Shown piece after piece: positions 22,266-32,691 of a stretch of 64,000 nt of DNA (positions are counted from its first letter, which is position 1; every line of letters begins with the position of its first letter). The notes beneath the pieces are model-generated. The model was not told the origin of the DNA. It searched no databases and saw only the letters and a program-made list of their open reading frames with translations. The translations under genes were made by a program, and so were the position numbers. Location of the stretch: the NCBI GenBank assembly GCA_021399435.1, contig JAJTUP010000018.1:310001-374000 (forward strand), in the 5' to 3' direction. Source of the stretch: Diaporthe sp. PMI_573. Its lineage: Eukaryota; Ascomycota; Sordariomycetes; Diaporthales; Diaporthaceae.

Positions 22266-23543
22266 CTACTGATATGTATAGCACAATGTCGTTCCAACTG
22301 GGTTCAGGAGATCAAGCAGAGAGGTATTCCCAGCAAGAGCCCCTATGTTGACCTCGAAATCCAAAGTCACATTCGTTCCACCATAATCGAATGGGGTGAC
22401 GGGTCCGCCAACCTGGTTGAGTCGGATTGCCAAGTCCTTGGATTGCCATTCCCACAGAATCCGGTCAAGATTACCGTGGTGCAAGTAAAACAGGGGATCT
22501 GGTGTACAGAAAATTAGCGAGTCGCACATGAATCCGCCTATCATGTCCAGGGAGATATCAGGGCTTACCTCCTGGTGAGTTATAGGCATCTCCGATAGTC
22601 CCCAGAACACCTCCCACGCCGAAGTGGCCGCTCCCATGAATGTTTGGCTGGTCAAAACTTGGCACGTTCTCAATGGCATATGCGAAGCTGGTGTAGTCTG
22701 GTTGGCTCAGGACGTGATCAACCAGAGCCTGCTGAGCGAAGTAGTTCATGATCCATGGGGTGAAATCGCGCTTGAGGCATCCCGTCGACGGAACGTTGAT
22801 TTTGAAATCCGGGTAGGTGAAGGGACCAGTCATGACGCAGCCGCCACCAGTGTGGCCGGTGATGTTTAGCGGATTTTCGTCCGATGTGGCTTCAACGTAT
22901 GGTCCATTTCCTCCAAATCCATATTCGGAATCAAAGATAGCGGTCTCGTAGATGGTGGTGCTGTCGTTATTCGTCGGTGATGCATCGAGAGACCAATCCC
23001 AGTATCTGTGGAGCCCAGTTCAGTTCACGAACTACCGGTTGTGCCGTCAGTCTGCCATTGAAGCTACTCACGGCTGACCTCCTTCATAACCACACTCCTC
23101 TCTCAGAGCCTTCTCGTAGGTCGCAACGAAATATCGATGCCATAGGATAAAATGCCCCTGCCTCTGCTTAGCTCAAATATCCCAGCTCTTCGGCACTCAG
23201 TAGATTGGAGATCACAAACCACCCAATGGATTGCTGGCGTCTGATCGCTGTGGATCGCCTGAAAGTCATCGAAGCGGTTCTTCGCAGGCTCGAATCCTGA
23301 CTTTGCCGGTATGTCTTGGAGGCACAGGACTGCATCGATGTACGATCTTTGCTGCGTCTTACTCAAAGCTCTCCTGAAGCAAATCAAGTCAGCATGAGCC
23401 GGATATTTGGAGTCGTGGGAGTTGCACTCCGCATACCACTCTTTGCGAACCGGTGGGTTTTGACAGCTGGTGGAGACATTGCCAGTAGCCTGCACAGCGG
23501 CAACAAGCACCATATACTGCGCTACTAGGGCAAGGTGAAGCAT
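22266..23543 (-). CDS. Secreted tyrosinase-family copper oxidase
   Basis: Five exons (23437-23543, 23220-23373, 23072-23157, 22569-23005, 22266-22498) give 338 aa. A signal peptide (MLHLALVAQYMVLVAAVQA) precedes the catalytic core. The CuA site is seen as three histidines across FQAIHSDQTPAIHWVGHFILWHRYF, the WHR motif being rebuilt by intron 2. The CuB site is at DPLFYLHHGNLDRILWEWQ. A Gly-rich C-terminal lid domain is absent, so it is one of the short secreted tyrosinase-like enzymes. Family members hydroxylate monophenols and oxidise catechols to quinones (melanin, phenolic secondary metabolites). It lies in a run of minus-strand oxidative/hydrolytic genes and could modify a phenolic product of that run (inference). 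Confidence 0.9.
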
Positions 23544-23948
23544 TATGTGTCAAAGGATCTGCCTCTCCAACAGTGCATCCTCCAGGATGAGGAGCCACGA
23601 GATGGTATTTGAACTTCACAACGCTTTTGAAAAGTCTTCTCTTGACCCCGCATCTGTCTAGACCTGAAGTCTCTCTGCCTATCAATTGTCTCACTATCTC
23701 GAGGTCCCGCACCCTTGCAGACAATGGTGGATTCCGACAGTATATGGGACAATAGTAAGCTTACGCCTTTTGGAAGTTTGGCCGTTAGCTCTTACGCGTT
23801 CACAACTTTACGAATTGAAGTGCCTTACGGCAGATAAAGATCCGTGGTATTTTCCGAATCGAGAACTGATATGCCCGGTTGCTGGGTGATATCCTCGGAG
23901 ACCGAGTGCGTCATCCAAAGACCTCCGTCTGTGGTTATATCTAGCTAC
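23544..23948. other. Intergenic, tyrosinase promoter
   Basis: Short promoter region of the tyrosinase and 3' end of the esterase. No gene seen. Confidence 0.5.
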
Positions 23949-25885
23949 TCAGACCAAGAAGGAATCAGGGCGGTCATTAAAGAACTGCATGGCCTCAACA
24001 CGCCAGTCATCCCTAACCACTTCCGGCCCGCTCTCCTTAAAGTTGTACGTCTCCAGACCACCCTCCGAGTACCTCGGCCAGTTGGCAAGGTCCAAACCAT
24101 GATTATTTGGGTTCAGAGTGCGGATGAATGAGATGGCAGTAGCCTGAATAGCCAGAGTATTTTTGCTCAGGCCATATGGCAGGCCCGCGAACATGTAGAA
24201 AAACACATCGAAGGCGTGGAATGAGCCGACCACGGGCAGGTGCGTTGCCACGCCCAAGTCAGGCAGCAGACCAGCCGACGGAATGCTGACATCGGTGATG
24301 TAGTTCCAGACCGTCTGCTCAGAGGTGTTGTAGTGCGCCAGCAGGTTGCGGCGCTGGGCCTGGAAGCTGTAGTCGCCCACCACTGCAGCCAGACGCTTGA
24401 AGTTGGGAGTCACGGCATTGAGGACGCCGGTGCCGAAGGGGGAGCCCTGCGTGATGTCTGGCGGGTAGAGCTCCATGAGTCTCGAAATCTCAGCGTCGGT
24501 AGCCTTGGGCCACCATACCTCCTTGAAGTACTTGGCGAAATCCTTGTCCGTGAGGGTCTCTAGTTGAGCGAGCAGGGAGAATGCTGTACCCTCATCACGC
24601 ATGTCGCCGATGATCAGAGGCACTGATGCAATCTTACCTGCAGCTGCCAGGCGGTGAGGAGACTCCTTCAAATGCTTGCCATCCGGCCGGATGGTCCATG
24701 TCGAGGCCAGGGAACGAGGTCCAAGGGCTGAGAAAAGAACTTTGTTAGCAAAGTTTCGTCATGTTCGAGTGGTAAAAAGTGACCGACCGAATCCCTCTTC
24801 GTTAACGGCCGTCATTATATCGTCGAAGTCAGCAACCTTCAAGCAAGCAATCTTATCCGGGGCATTGGTGCAACCCGTTCTCCCAACCATGTGGTCGAAA
24901 ACAGGCTGAGCGCGCTCGGCACCCTCAACCATAACCGGTCCACCAGACAAGGCCATCGCACCGTTGAACAGATCATCTGAACCCTCTCCCTCATCCCACA
25001 GCAGATGCGCCGCAACGGACCAGCTGCCAGCCGACTCGCCCATGATAACAACCTGGTTCGGATCCCCACCGAAATCACTAATGTGTTCCTGGACCCACTG
25101 CATAGCAACCCTCTGATCCTCAAGGCCAAGGTTTAGGAGCCCGGCCTCCTCCATCTCTTTGGACGCAGAGAAGCCGAAAGCGTTGAGGCGATAGTTGGCT
25201 GACACGCCGATGATCGGTTGACCAAGGTCGACGGAGGTTCGCACCAGGCCGCCGATATTGTAGTTCGGCGCAGTGCCGCGGACCACGTCCGTCTCGCTGA
25301 AGGCAGTAAATGGACTACCAACCTCGAATGCACCTCCATAGATCCAAATTACCACGGGCAACTTGTCTCCCTTCGTGGCGCCGATGGGCGCTTGCACATT
25401 GATGGACAGGCAGTCCTCGCTGCGGGTCCGTCCGATGATGTTAAAGGCCGTGTCAACTAGAGCGCCGACGACGGGACCAATTGCCGTGCCAGTTTGCGCC
25501 AAGATGAGGCTGCTCGCGGAGTTCAAGGTCAATATCGACCCCGTCGAGTGCTGCGGGCAGATGGGCCCGTAGTTACTGCCGTCGAACTCGCCTAGCTGCT
25601 CAGTGAAGAGCTGCGGGTGCTCGAATCGGCCGGCAGTGGCGAAGGGGATGCCTTATAAAAATCAGTCATGTATCTGTGTAGTTGATTTCGTGCGCGAATG
25701 GTTGGTTTCAACGCACCTAGAAATTCCTTGATGTTTCCGTTGACCCGTCCAGTGATGTTTGCATAGTCGATCTCAACATGTGGCTTCGGTATCAGCGCAT
25801 CAAGGAGAGGAATGGGCTCCGCAATAGCCAAGATAAAGCTTGACGCCGCGAGCAGGGCCGTCAGGCCTATCAGTTTGGACGCCAT
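23949..25885 (-). CDS. Type-B carboxylesterase/lipase, secreted
   Basis: Three exons (25717-25885, 24788-25651, 23949-24727) give 603 aa. A signal peptide (MASKLIGLTALLAASSFILAIA) opens the protein; the ATG at 25885 is used because no other ATG precedes it in frame. Type-B signatures follow in order: EDCLSINVQAP, VVIWIYGGAFEVGS (oxyanion region), and the nucleophile elbow VIMGESAGSWSV with the catalytic Ser. The expected His region is GSFHAFDVFF. Introns rebuild FLGIPFATAGRFEHPQ and NEEGFALGPRSLASTW. The enzyme hydrolyses or transfers carboxylic esters. Located between tyrosinase and sulfotransferase, all on the minus strand. Confidence 0.9.
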
Positions 25886-27518
25886 ATTCAACCAAAAGAG
25901 TGGGAAATATATTTAAGGAGTGTGTAGTTTGGTTCAGAGACAGAGTAGCTGGCCCCAAGATGTCAAGTGCAGTCGAGTGAGCGCAACCTTCGAAGGACAG
26001 GGAAGCAGTTCGGAGGGCTGCTGGAGTTGATTGAATTCAAATAGTAGTAGAAGGAAGTGAACGCAGCGCAGCCGTGGCGCCCATAGTTGCAAGACAATTT
26101 CATCTCGCGTGGGTTGTCACACGCAGTTGCGTATACACATGTGTAACTATGTATGAAATGATATGAGCGTGATCAATAATACCACCCTTCGTGAAGATAA
26201 GAACCAAGCTATTCGCAGCCTGCTTTGACTCCATAATGGCTGCAGGAGAGGCGAAGACAGAGATCCAATGCCGATCTGACGATGAGTAGAGGTAAGAAAT
26301 ACAACTGCTCTTGGCCCACGAGAGCGCGTAAGCGTGTAATCTGCTCTTGGCATGCAGTTGCTGATTTCAGGCTCTTACAACTCAACCAATCAATCTCCAA
26401 GGTGGCCAGCGGATTCAATGAGTGCCCGGTTGCATCTTAGTAATGTGCTCGGCACACACCGGCCAGATGATTGAGATCAACAGTTGGATGGGCAGGTAAT
26501 CGATGACCGGTGTGTCTCTTTGTGCTCCGTACTCTTGAACAAAGTCTTCTTGCCACGGAGCTTTGAACACACCAGACCTCCTTGGGTTACTGCCTACCAC
26601 ACCGGGACAGCATGCAGCCCTCCCGAATTCTCATTCAAGACAGCGCAAGGCGATCCTACGGCCATAGGTATCCCTAGAGCAGCCAATACTTGCTCAGCGA
26701 GCAAAGTCTCTGCGCTTGGCCTAAGAAATAGTTGCTGCAATCACAAGGCTCTGATGATCGCTCATCAGACAACATCCTTGATGGATATCGGAAATTGCGG
26801 CGTAGCAGACTCTTCCGCCTGGGAGATGGTGGGAACCAGTAGACGGAATTTGGGAGCCATGCACCCACATGATTTCAGTAATTGCATGGCAGGGCCCGTT
26901 TGTAGGGTATGATCGACCTATTTTGGAGAGGCTGCAAGGAGTCAGGCCGGAGTGTGCCCTAATCCGCGAGTGATCATTACCAAATTGGTACCCGAAGGAT
27001 TTGGGGGATTGCTCGGAATGGATGTTACTGTGGAACGGAGTGGCATATTGTGACTGATCAAATATGTGTAACGTCGGCCTATAACTTTGGTTGGACCAAC
27101 TAGCAATATGCACGCCGGCAATAAGTAATTAGCTGCTATACTTGCATGATTACATTTCGCTTGCCAGAGAATGCCACACATGCTAGCTAGAGCTAGAACA
27201 CCCAGATTGGGCATTCGACTAAGGCACTGATAGAAGGCATGGCACGGCGTGTGTGTCTTTTTGAATGATGTGACCCATTGTAGGCGACGTCGACAACAGG
27301 ACTTTAGATGGGAGTTGGTCGTATTGGGGTCAAGTTGGTAAAATTGGTATAGCATTTGATATCAACGTTTCCAGCCACGTTGAACCACACTGATATGGCA
27401 TTGAAGCAATCAGTCGGTCGGCAGTGGTCCTTTTTTCTGTCTTCTGCCATGCCTCCACAAGACAAGTAATATACTTTTGAAGATAATACATTCTCTGCCA
27501 ACATTTACTGCAAGCTGG
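25886..27518. other. 1.6-kb gap with repeat relic
   Basis: No intact gene. Several 60-140 codon frames exist on both strands without recognisable domains. The right end (27368-27467) is a copy of the MFS gene 3' end, described separately. Confidence 0.5.
27368..27467 (-). repeat. Truncated copy of the MFS 3' end (direct repeat, left copy)
   Basis: About 100 bases aligning to 29481-29583 with roughly 85-88 percent identity by eye and one 2-base gap. The right copy spans the last codons and stop of the DHA1 transporter. The left copy keeps the equivalent of the tail codons but similarity ends where the transporter body should continue, so it is a fragment. Most differences are transitions. Confidence 0.8.
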
Positions 27519-28403
27519 CTAGGCAAGGGTGGAAGACTCGCCGCCTATCCAAGCGCTAATGTCGAGACCGGTGAGCGACCCGAATAGGTATGTATCTTTC
27601 TGGAAGATAGCCCGAAGGTAGCGGATATCCTCTGCATCGATAGCACGCCCGTAGCCGAAAGGCCTGGCGGTGTTCAGCCTACGATGGAGCTGCTCGGCAC
27701 TGATATCCTCGACGCCCAGGAACCGGTACACCTGGCCAAGGACACGCTGCGGGTCGTCGTTCAGCTCCTGGGAGAGGAGCGGCAGGATCTGCTCGCGCGG
27801 GAACAGCCGGTAGGCGCGCTCAATCTGCTCGCCGTACATGCCACGCTCCACGTAGCTGAATACGCGATGGTAGCCGGGCATCTTGGGGTGATCGTGCGAT
27901 AATAGTCGCCGCCGGTCCTCACGGATGGCACGCGCGAACGGCATCGTCTCCAACCCCCGCTCGTATTCCATCTGCCAGTGCGACCAGGCGCGCGCGACCG
28001 GATCCCTGAACAGGAGGATGAGACGCATCTCTGGGCGGTATCGCCGGATACGGGCCAGGCTTGGGGGCCAGTAGATGTACACCGGCGTCGCTTCGCCGCG
28101 GAGCCTGCCGTCCCATGGATCGAACAGGGCGTGGTAGACTCCGTAATCTGGCCTGTCCCAGTCGACAGCCGTGCCTTCGTGGTCGAAGAAGTGCGTCTCC
28201 TTGCGGGTTGCCATTTGCAGCTGGGGGTGCTCCTCGAGATAGCTGAAGAGGGTGGTTGTGCCGCCCTTCTGGACACCTGCCACCAGGAAATGAACCTGTT
28301 CATCCTCCATCGGAACTGATGTCAGCCTCGATGTTATCAGAGCAATGGCTCTGTTCAGTAGATAGACTGCATTCAAGTTGATCAATACAGCATATATAAG
28401 CAT
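27519..28403 (-). CDS. P-loop sulfotransferase, bacterial-type, probably laterally acquired
   Basis: Single exon, 294 aa from the ATG at 28403; a second ATG at 28310 would give a soluble 263-aa form. Residues about 1-28 form a hydrophobic N-terminal segment (possible type II Golgi anchor). The catalytic domain starts HFLVAGVQKGGTTTLFSYLEEHP, the PAPS 5'-phosphosulfate loop, and continues with LILLFRDPVARAWSHW, the 3'-phosphate-binding strand/helix. It transfers sulfate from PAPS to a hydroxyl or amine acceptor. No introns, GC-rich third positions and similarity of motif spacing to bacterial sulfotransferases contrast with its intron-rich neighbours. It sits between two direct repeats. Acceptor unknown; it might sulfate the product of the surrounding genes (inference). 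Confidence 0.85.
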   Translation of the reverse strand: MLIYAVLINLNAVYLLNRAIALITSRLTSVPMEDEQVHFLVAGVQKGGTTTLFSYLEEHPQLQMATRKETHFFDHEGTAVDWDRPDYGVYHALFDPWDGRLRGEATPVYIYWPPSLARIRRYRPEMRLILLFRDPVARAWSHWQMEYERGLETMPFARAIREDRRRLLSHDHPKMPGYHRVFSYVERGMYGEQIERAYRLFPREQILPLLSQELNDDPQRVLGQVYRFLGVEDISAEQLHRRLNTARPFGYGRAIDAEDIRYLRAIFQKDTYLFGSLTGLDISAWIGGESSTLA

Positions 28404-29525
28404 ACTGAGAACCAAGTGCCGCCGGACGACGAGGAGCACTTAGATTCAAGCTTCCATCTTTCCGAAACCTTAGGTACTTTCGGAGGAGCAATAAAGTTAA
28501 TTTTGACAACTCGCAAAGCTAGCATCCCGTTTAAGCTCAGGTCGAGGTTTGCCACAGTTGAGACTTGGCAAGGAAGGACCTATATGACGCGGCATTCAGA
28601 TAAGACCAAGCTTTAATAAAACAATTCCGGTCCTCCGTAAAGATGAGTTCCAACAAGCAACGATTGTATTCTTCTAACGTCGCGCTGTTTTGGCACCTGG
28701 GCGCGGATCTCAACACCCTTTGAGCCGGCAGTCGCACGATCTCGAGTTGACAGACCTTACCTGCGCAGTAGCTTTATGCCAGGCTTTACCACTGTGTGCC
28801 TGAGCTTGTCACCTTAGCCAGAGTTTGTGAGCATGGTCTTACATTTTTCCAGGGCGGAAACCTTAGGCAGGGAAGGTTCATATATACGCCATTAGCCAAA
28901 TATTACTTCTATTGGGTAGAGCAAAATACCGAGGTTTAGTTTTGAAATTTCACCCTTGTTTCTCGGATAAGTGTAAGTAGGAGGTACTTCATTATTCCAC
29001 TAGTCCTTAAAGTAGGGGAGGTTCTTTAGGCCCTGAAGCTTCGGCCTCCTCTTATCTACATGAATCTATACTGCTTACATGGGGGGGGGGGATCTCGTAG
29101 CTGATTTAGTTCTGCCCGTTAAGAGACATGTCAAGCTTCAGCCAACTGTCTGCCGGGATGGGGAAGGGTTCCGGCCACTCATGAAAGCAAACTTACGTCA
29201 AGCTTTTGCACCGCTTGCTGTTGCTGAGTGACAGACCGTGGCATCTATGCCAGTGTAATTCTCGCTGTTCCCAAGTCTATGACGCAACTCGTTCAAAGAC
29301 ATCCAAGCCGGGGGAGAGGTCACGGGCGAATATCGAAAACCAGCCTATGGCCAACTCTCAGCAGCCACTGGCCGGATAAAAGGAAACGGGGGACCAGCGA
29401 GACCTGAGACCAGCGCATTTATATGTTGCAGAATTCTCATCTTCTATTGCAGGATAATGCGTAGTTTGAATCCAAGCTCCTTTCCAGCCATGATGAGCCA
29501 CACCGATATAATGGCATCAAGGCAA
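28404..29525. other. Intergenic region upstream of the sulfotransferase
   Basis: 1.1 kb with no supported gene. It contains a GATA-type motif (TTCAGATAA, 28595-28603) about 190 bases upstream of the sulfotransferase ATG, an 11-G run at 29081-29091, and the right direct-repeat copy starting at 29481. Confidence 0.5.
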
Positions 29526-29583
29526 TCAGTTGGTCGACAGTGGTCCTTTTTTCTGTCCTTTTCCATGCCACCACAAGACAAGT
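29481..29583 (-). repeat. Direct repeat, right copy (MFS 3' end and 3' flank)
   Basis: Partner of 27368-27467. It covers the stop codon, the last ~19 codons and about 45 bases of 3' flank of the DHA1 transporter. Same orientation as the left copy, so the two form a direct repeat around the sulfotransferase. Confidence 0.8.
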
Positions 29584-31224
29584 GGTATAGGAAAGCCCAG
29601 GACAATTCCTATCAAAGCCAGGAGTGTGTTACCCCAGCCATAGCCCAGACGTTGATACATGATGGGAACAGGAAGAGGGAGTAAGAAACCAGCAATCGAG
29701 CGGGTCACAGTGATTGCGCTGACGGCCGAAGCCGACACACTTGTGAAACGATCCACCGTGTACAGGTTGATAATCTGCAGGCCGTTCACAATGCCGAACG
29801 CAAATATGAAAATCCCGATATTCGGCAGAATCCAGTGAAGCTTCGCATCTGCAGTCCACTAGAAAACATATTTAGCGATGCTGACCAGACGTTGGCTTGT
29901 GGGGGAGGACGTTTGGAGGATCCCTTACTCCGTAAATCAACAGCCCGGGAGGTACAAGAACCGCACAAGACCCTAGCATAGGGAGCCGGAATTCCGGCAG
30001 TCCTTGGTTGTTGTTTCTTGTCTTTAGCATACGATAGACCTGTGCAAGGAAATGAGCCGCCATGGACGCTCGCCGCAGTTTAAAAACTGATTGTAGAAGG
30101 CACTTACCCATCTGTTGGCAACAGCACCTGACTGGGAGCCAAAAGCAAATCCAAGCCCGAGAGATATATAGTTGAGTCCTGAAATCAAACGAGATTCGCC
30201 GTACTTGAGTGTCCATAGCTCTGTCATGGAAGAGATGGCGATGTACATGAGACCGTACAGGAAGGCACCGTATAAAGAGACAAGCTGGATCGTGGGCTCA
30301 AAGCAGAGAAGTCGCACAGCAGTCGTGAGCTTCTTGGAAATCTTGCTTGTGACGCTTTCGCCCTCTGCCGGGTTTGTAAGGTCAAGCGTGGTCTGGTGCA
30401 TCATCATAGAGTTCTTCCGGATGACCGGTGCATATGTCTCTCTCAGGAGGGCGAGACCGACCAGCTGGATCACAGCCGAGGCAGCAGATGTGACCCAGAA
30501 TATCCATCGCCAATCCAGGTTCTCGATAATCAGTCCACCGAGAATGGGTCCTAGAGCCGGCCCACTGGTAGTTCTCATGTCAGTAATGATCAACCCTAAA
30601 CTTCCTGTGTTGACATACAGTAACGCTGGGAGAGTGTACAGGCTTAGCGCCCTCGTACGCTCTTCTGCGTTCCAGCAATCGCTGAGCACACCTCCGCCGA
30701 GCTGGTGAAGTGGTTGTAAGCAAATAAAATATTCTGTCACGGTGGGAGAATGTCCCAACTCACAGCAAGAGGGCCACTTCCTCCGACACCAGCAAGCAAA
30801 CGGAATGCAATCATCTGATCCCTTGACTTGGCAAAGCCGCAGGCTATGTTGAAAATAAGATACCAAAGATTGCTCAGTGCAAGCACAGGTTTGCGCCCGT
30901 AGATCTCTGAGGCAGGGCCGAGGAGCAGCGGCCCTATTGCATACCCCAACACGTACACAGTCAGTAGCAAAATGCTGGCAGCAGGATTATGGATTTCGAA
31001 CTCTTCCGAGATGGCATCGATCCCTGGAGCCATGGTCGAGGACGCGAGCGATGAGATGAACTTGTAGCCAGATAGCACCGCCGTGGCGGACCATCGCTCC
31101 CAGAGAGGCCAGTCTCTAGCGGTCTGTATCTTCGCAGGGCTCGCATCTTGTCTGCTTAAACTGTTATGACACTGCGAAGATTCTTAACATTACGAGAGCT
31201 CACCTACGTCTGGGATGACGGCAT
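29526..31224 (-). CDS. MFS transporter, DHA1 drug:H+ antiporter type (candidate siderophore exporter)
   Basis: Six exons: a 17-nt first exon 31208-31224, then 30764-31151, 30619-30701, 30108-30564, 29929-30039 and 29526-29858, giving 462 aa and about 12 membrane segments. After a short tail (DWPLWERW) come the DHA1 signatures: YVLGYAIGPLLLGPASEIYGRKPVL (motif A/D1 region), RLLAGVGGSGPLA, GGGVLSDCWNAEERTRALSLY, and LLGPALGPILGG (antiporter motif C), the last rebuilt by the intron with donor GTATGT. The WRWIFW motif follows. It is divergent from the NIS synthetase across a promoter with three iron-type GATA sites. That makes export of the siderophore its most likely job (inference); a general multidrug role is the alternative. 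Confidence 0.9.
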
Positions 31225-31779
31225 GCTCGATGAGTTTTAGACTCTTGGTATTTCCTCAATCACAACAAAACATGTGTTCGCGCCTGGCTCGGGTCGCAAG
31301 AGGTCTGACAGGTCTAGTGCCATGTCTCATGCTTACTGCTGGCCCTTTCCCCTTCCCCAGACAATTTGGATGCCAATTACCGTGTTCCTTTGGTCCGCAG
31401 CTTCACACGGGAGATTTGCCGATTCATGACCTCCCTAGCCGAGTCGTAATGGTATGTTGAGGTATCCATCGTATCCGCCTTCCCAACACGACGACAACCC
31501 CTTGCTTGATCAAGGCCCGAGGTCGGATCTCGATTCATGCAGCAACACGGGGTTGAGGAGAACAAAAGCAGGTACTGTGTTTTAGACCCTGGAAATACAC
31601 CTTGGGTGTCCGAGCCTAGGACCCTGTTCTGTTGGCTAATGCTTCCTCCTTGGGAACAGGTGGACAGTGGTGGAGTAGCATTCTGGATTTTAGAACGGTT
31701 TTGTTGACCGAGTTGTGGAGACGGGTGGGCACAGTAAGCTTATTCTCGGCCAAATAAGCTTTGTCACGTTTGATTAAAC

Positions 31780-31788
31780 TTATCAGAT
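31780..31788 (-). promoter_or_regulatory. GATA site 1, ATCTGATAA (SreA/Urbs1-type)
   Basis: Exact match on the minus strand to ATCWGATAA, the published consensus of fungal iron-sensing GATA repressors (SreA, Urbs1, Fep1, SRE). Lies about 560 bases upstream of the MFS ATG and 910 upstream of the synthetase ATG. Confidence 0.75.
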
Positions 31789-31831
31789 TGAACAAGCTTG
31801 TTTTGCCCCGCTGCGACCCTGCCCTTGCACC

Positions 31832-31840
31832 ATCTGATAA
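31832..31840 (+). promoter_or_regulatory. GATA site 2, ATCTGATAA
   Basis: Exact match on the plus strand to ATCWGATAA, 43 bases from site 1. Confidence 0.75.
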
Positions 31841-31848
31841 CAAGCATC

Positions 31849-31857
31849 TTATCTGAT
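31849..31857 (-). promoter_or_regulatory. GATA site 3, ATCAGATAA
   Basis: Exact match on the minus strand to ATCWGATAA, 8 bases from site 2 and inverted to it. Paired GATA sites are bound strongly by two-finger iron GATA factors such as Urbs1. Confidence 0.75.
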
Positions 31858-32568
31858 CCGCTGCTGAAGTTGTCATTCGCATGGAGGTGGCCGTGACTAA
31901 TGCATGATTAATACACGGTGGACATGTACTTTACCAACCATAGTGGGCCCTCGGAATGCTATTGTATAGCTTCGCCGTGTGTCAGGGAAAGGATAATGTT
32001 CCCCACAGCATAAAACGTGGACGATATAACTGTTCTAGTTGGTGAATTCTAAATCTGGCATCTGTTAAGAACACAGATGAAAGAAGAGGAATTGTACGAA
32101 GTATGGAAGCAGTGTATCTAGTAGGAAATGGCACCCATGATATACCACTGTTAGCGATGAATCAAATCTGGATGGCGGCACCGGCGCCTGTGGGAAGAGG
32201 TCGCGAGTGGGAGTGGCTATGCCAGGGTAAATGCGGCCTCCAAGCGTACCAGGAGCATGTTGCCATGTAAGCATACCGGAAAGGTGGCCTGAAGAATGCT
32301 TGAACTGAATGGAAGGTAATTACCGGCACTGTGCAGACCTTGCATGCCAGACAACCCAGCCATGGTCGATCTCATTCCATGCCTCGACACTCGGTGGCCA
32401 TGACAGAGCTGGAAACGTACAATATTACCCGGTGGTCGCAGTATACGTTGAGCCAGAAGGTGATGCTCAACCGCACGTGATGTTACGAGACTTCAAGAGA
32501 GCCGAAGTCGGTTGCGACAGAATGGGACAGTCTTTCTAGGTGTTTTAAAGCCGCGGCCACAAGTATGA

Positions 32569-32574
32569 TATAAA
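32569..32574 (+). promoter_or_regulatory. TATA-like box of the NIS synthetase
   Basis: TATAAA about 120 bases upstream of the ATG at 32692, followed by a pyrimidine-rich leader. Confidence 0.4.
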
Positions 32575-32691
32575 GCGCACATTGTCAACAGCAGCGTCCG
32601 AGTAAAACATTTAGAATCTACAACTAGCAAACTAATTGTAATCAATCACTCACCTTTCCTCCTCATTCTTTGTCCCACAGAAGCAACCATC

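Larger units (their letters stand above)
31225..32691. promoter_or_regulatory. Divergent promoter region of MFS exporter and NIS synthetase
   Basis: 1.47 kb between two divergent ATGs. It has no convincing gene. It holds three ATCWGATAA motifs within 31780-31857 and a TATAAA at 32569-32574, about 120 bases before the synthetase ATG. CT-rich sequence and a CCCACAG just before the ATG could mark a 5'-UTR intron end. Confidence 0.65.

Noticed and set aside
26484..26912. 142-codon plus-strand frame and overlapping minus-strand frames
   Set aside because: No recognisable family, no splice logic, and composition like intergenic DNA.
29081..29091. Run of 11 G
   Set aside because: Simple homopolymer, possibly an assembly-sensitive spot, no function implied.
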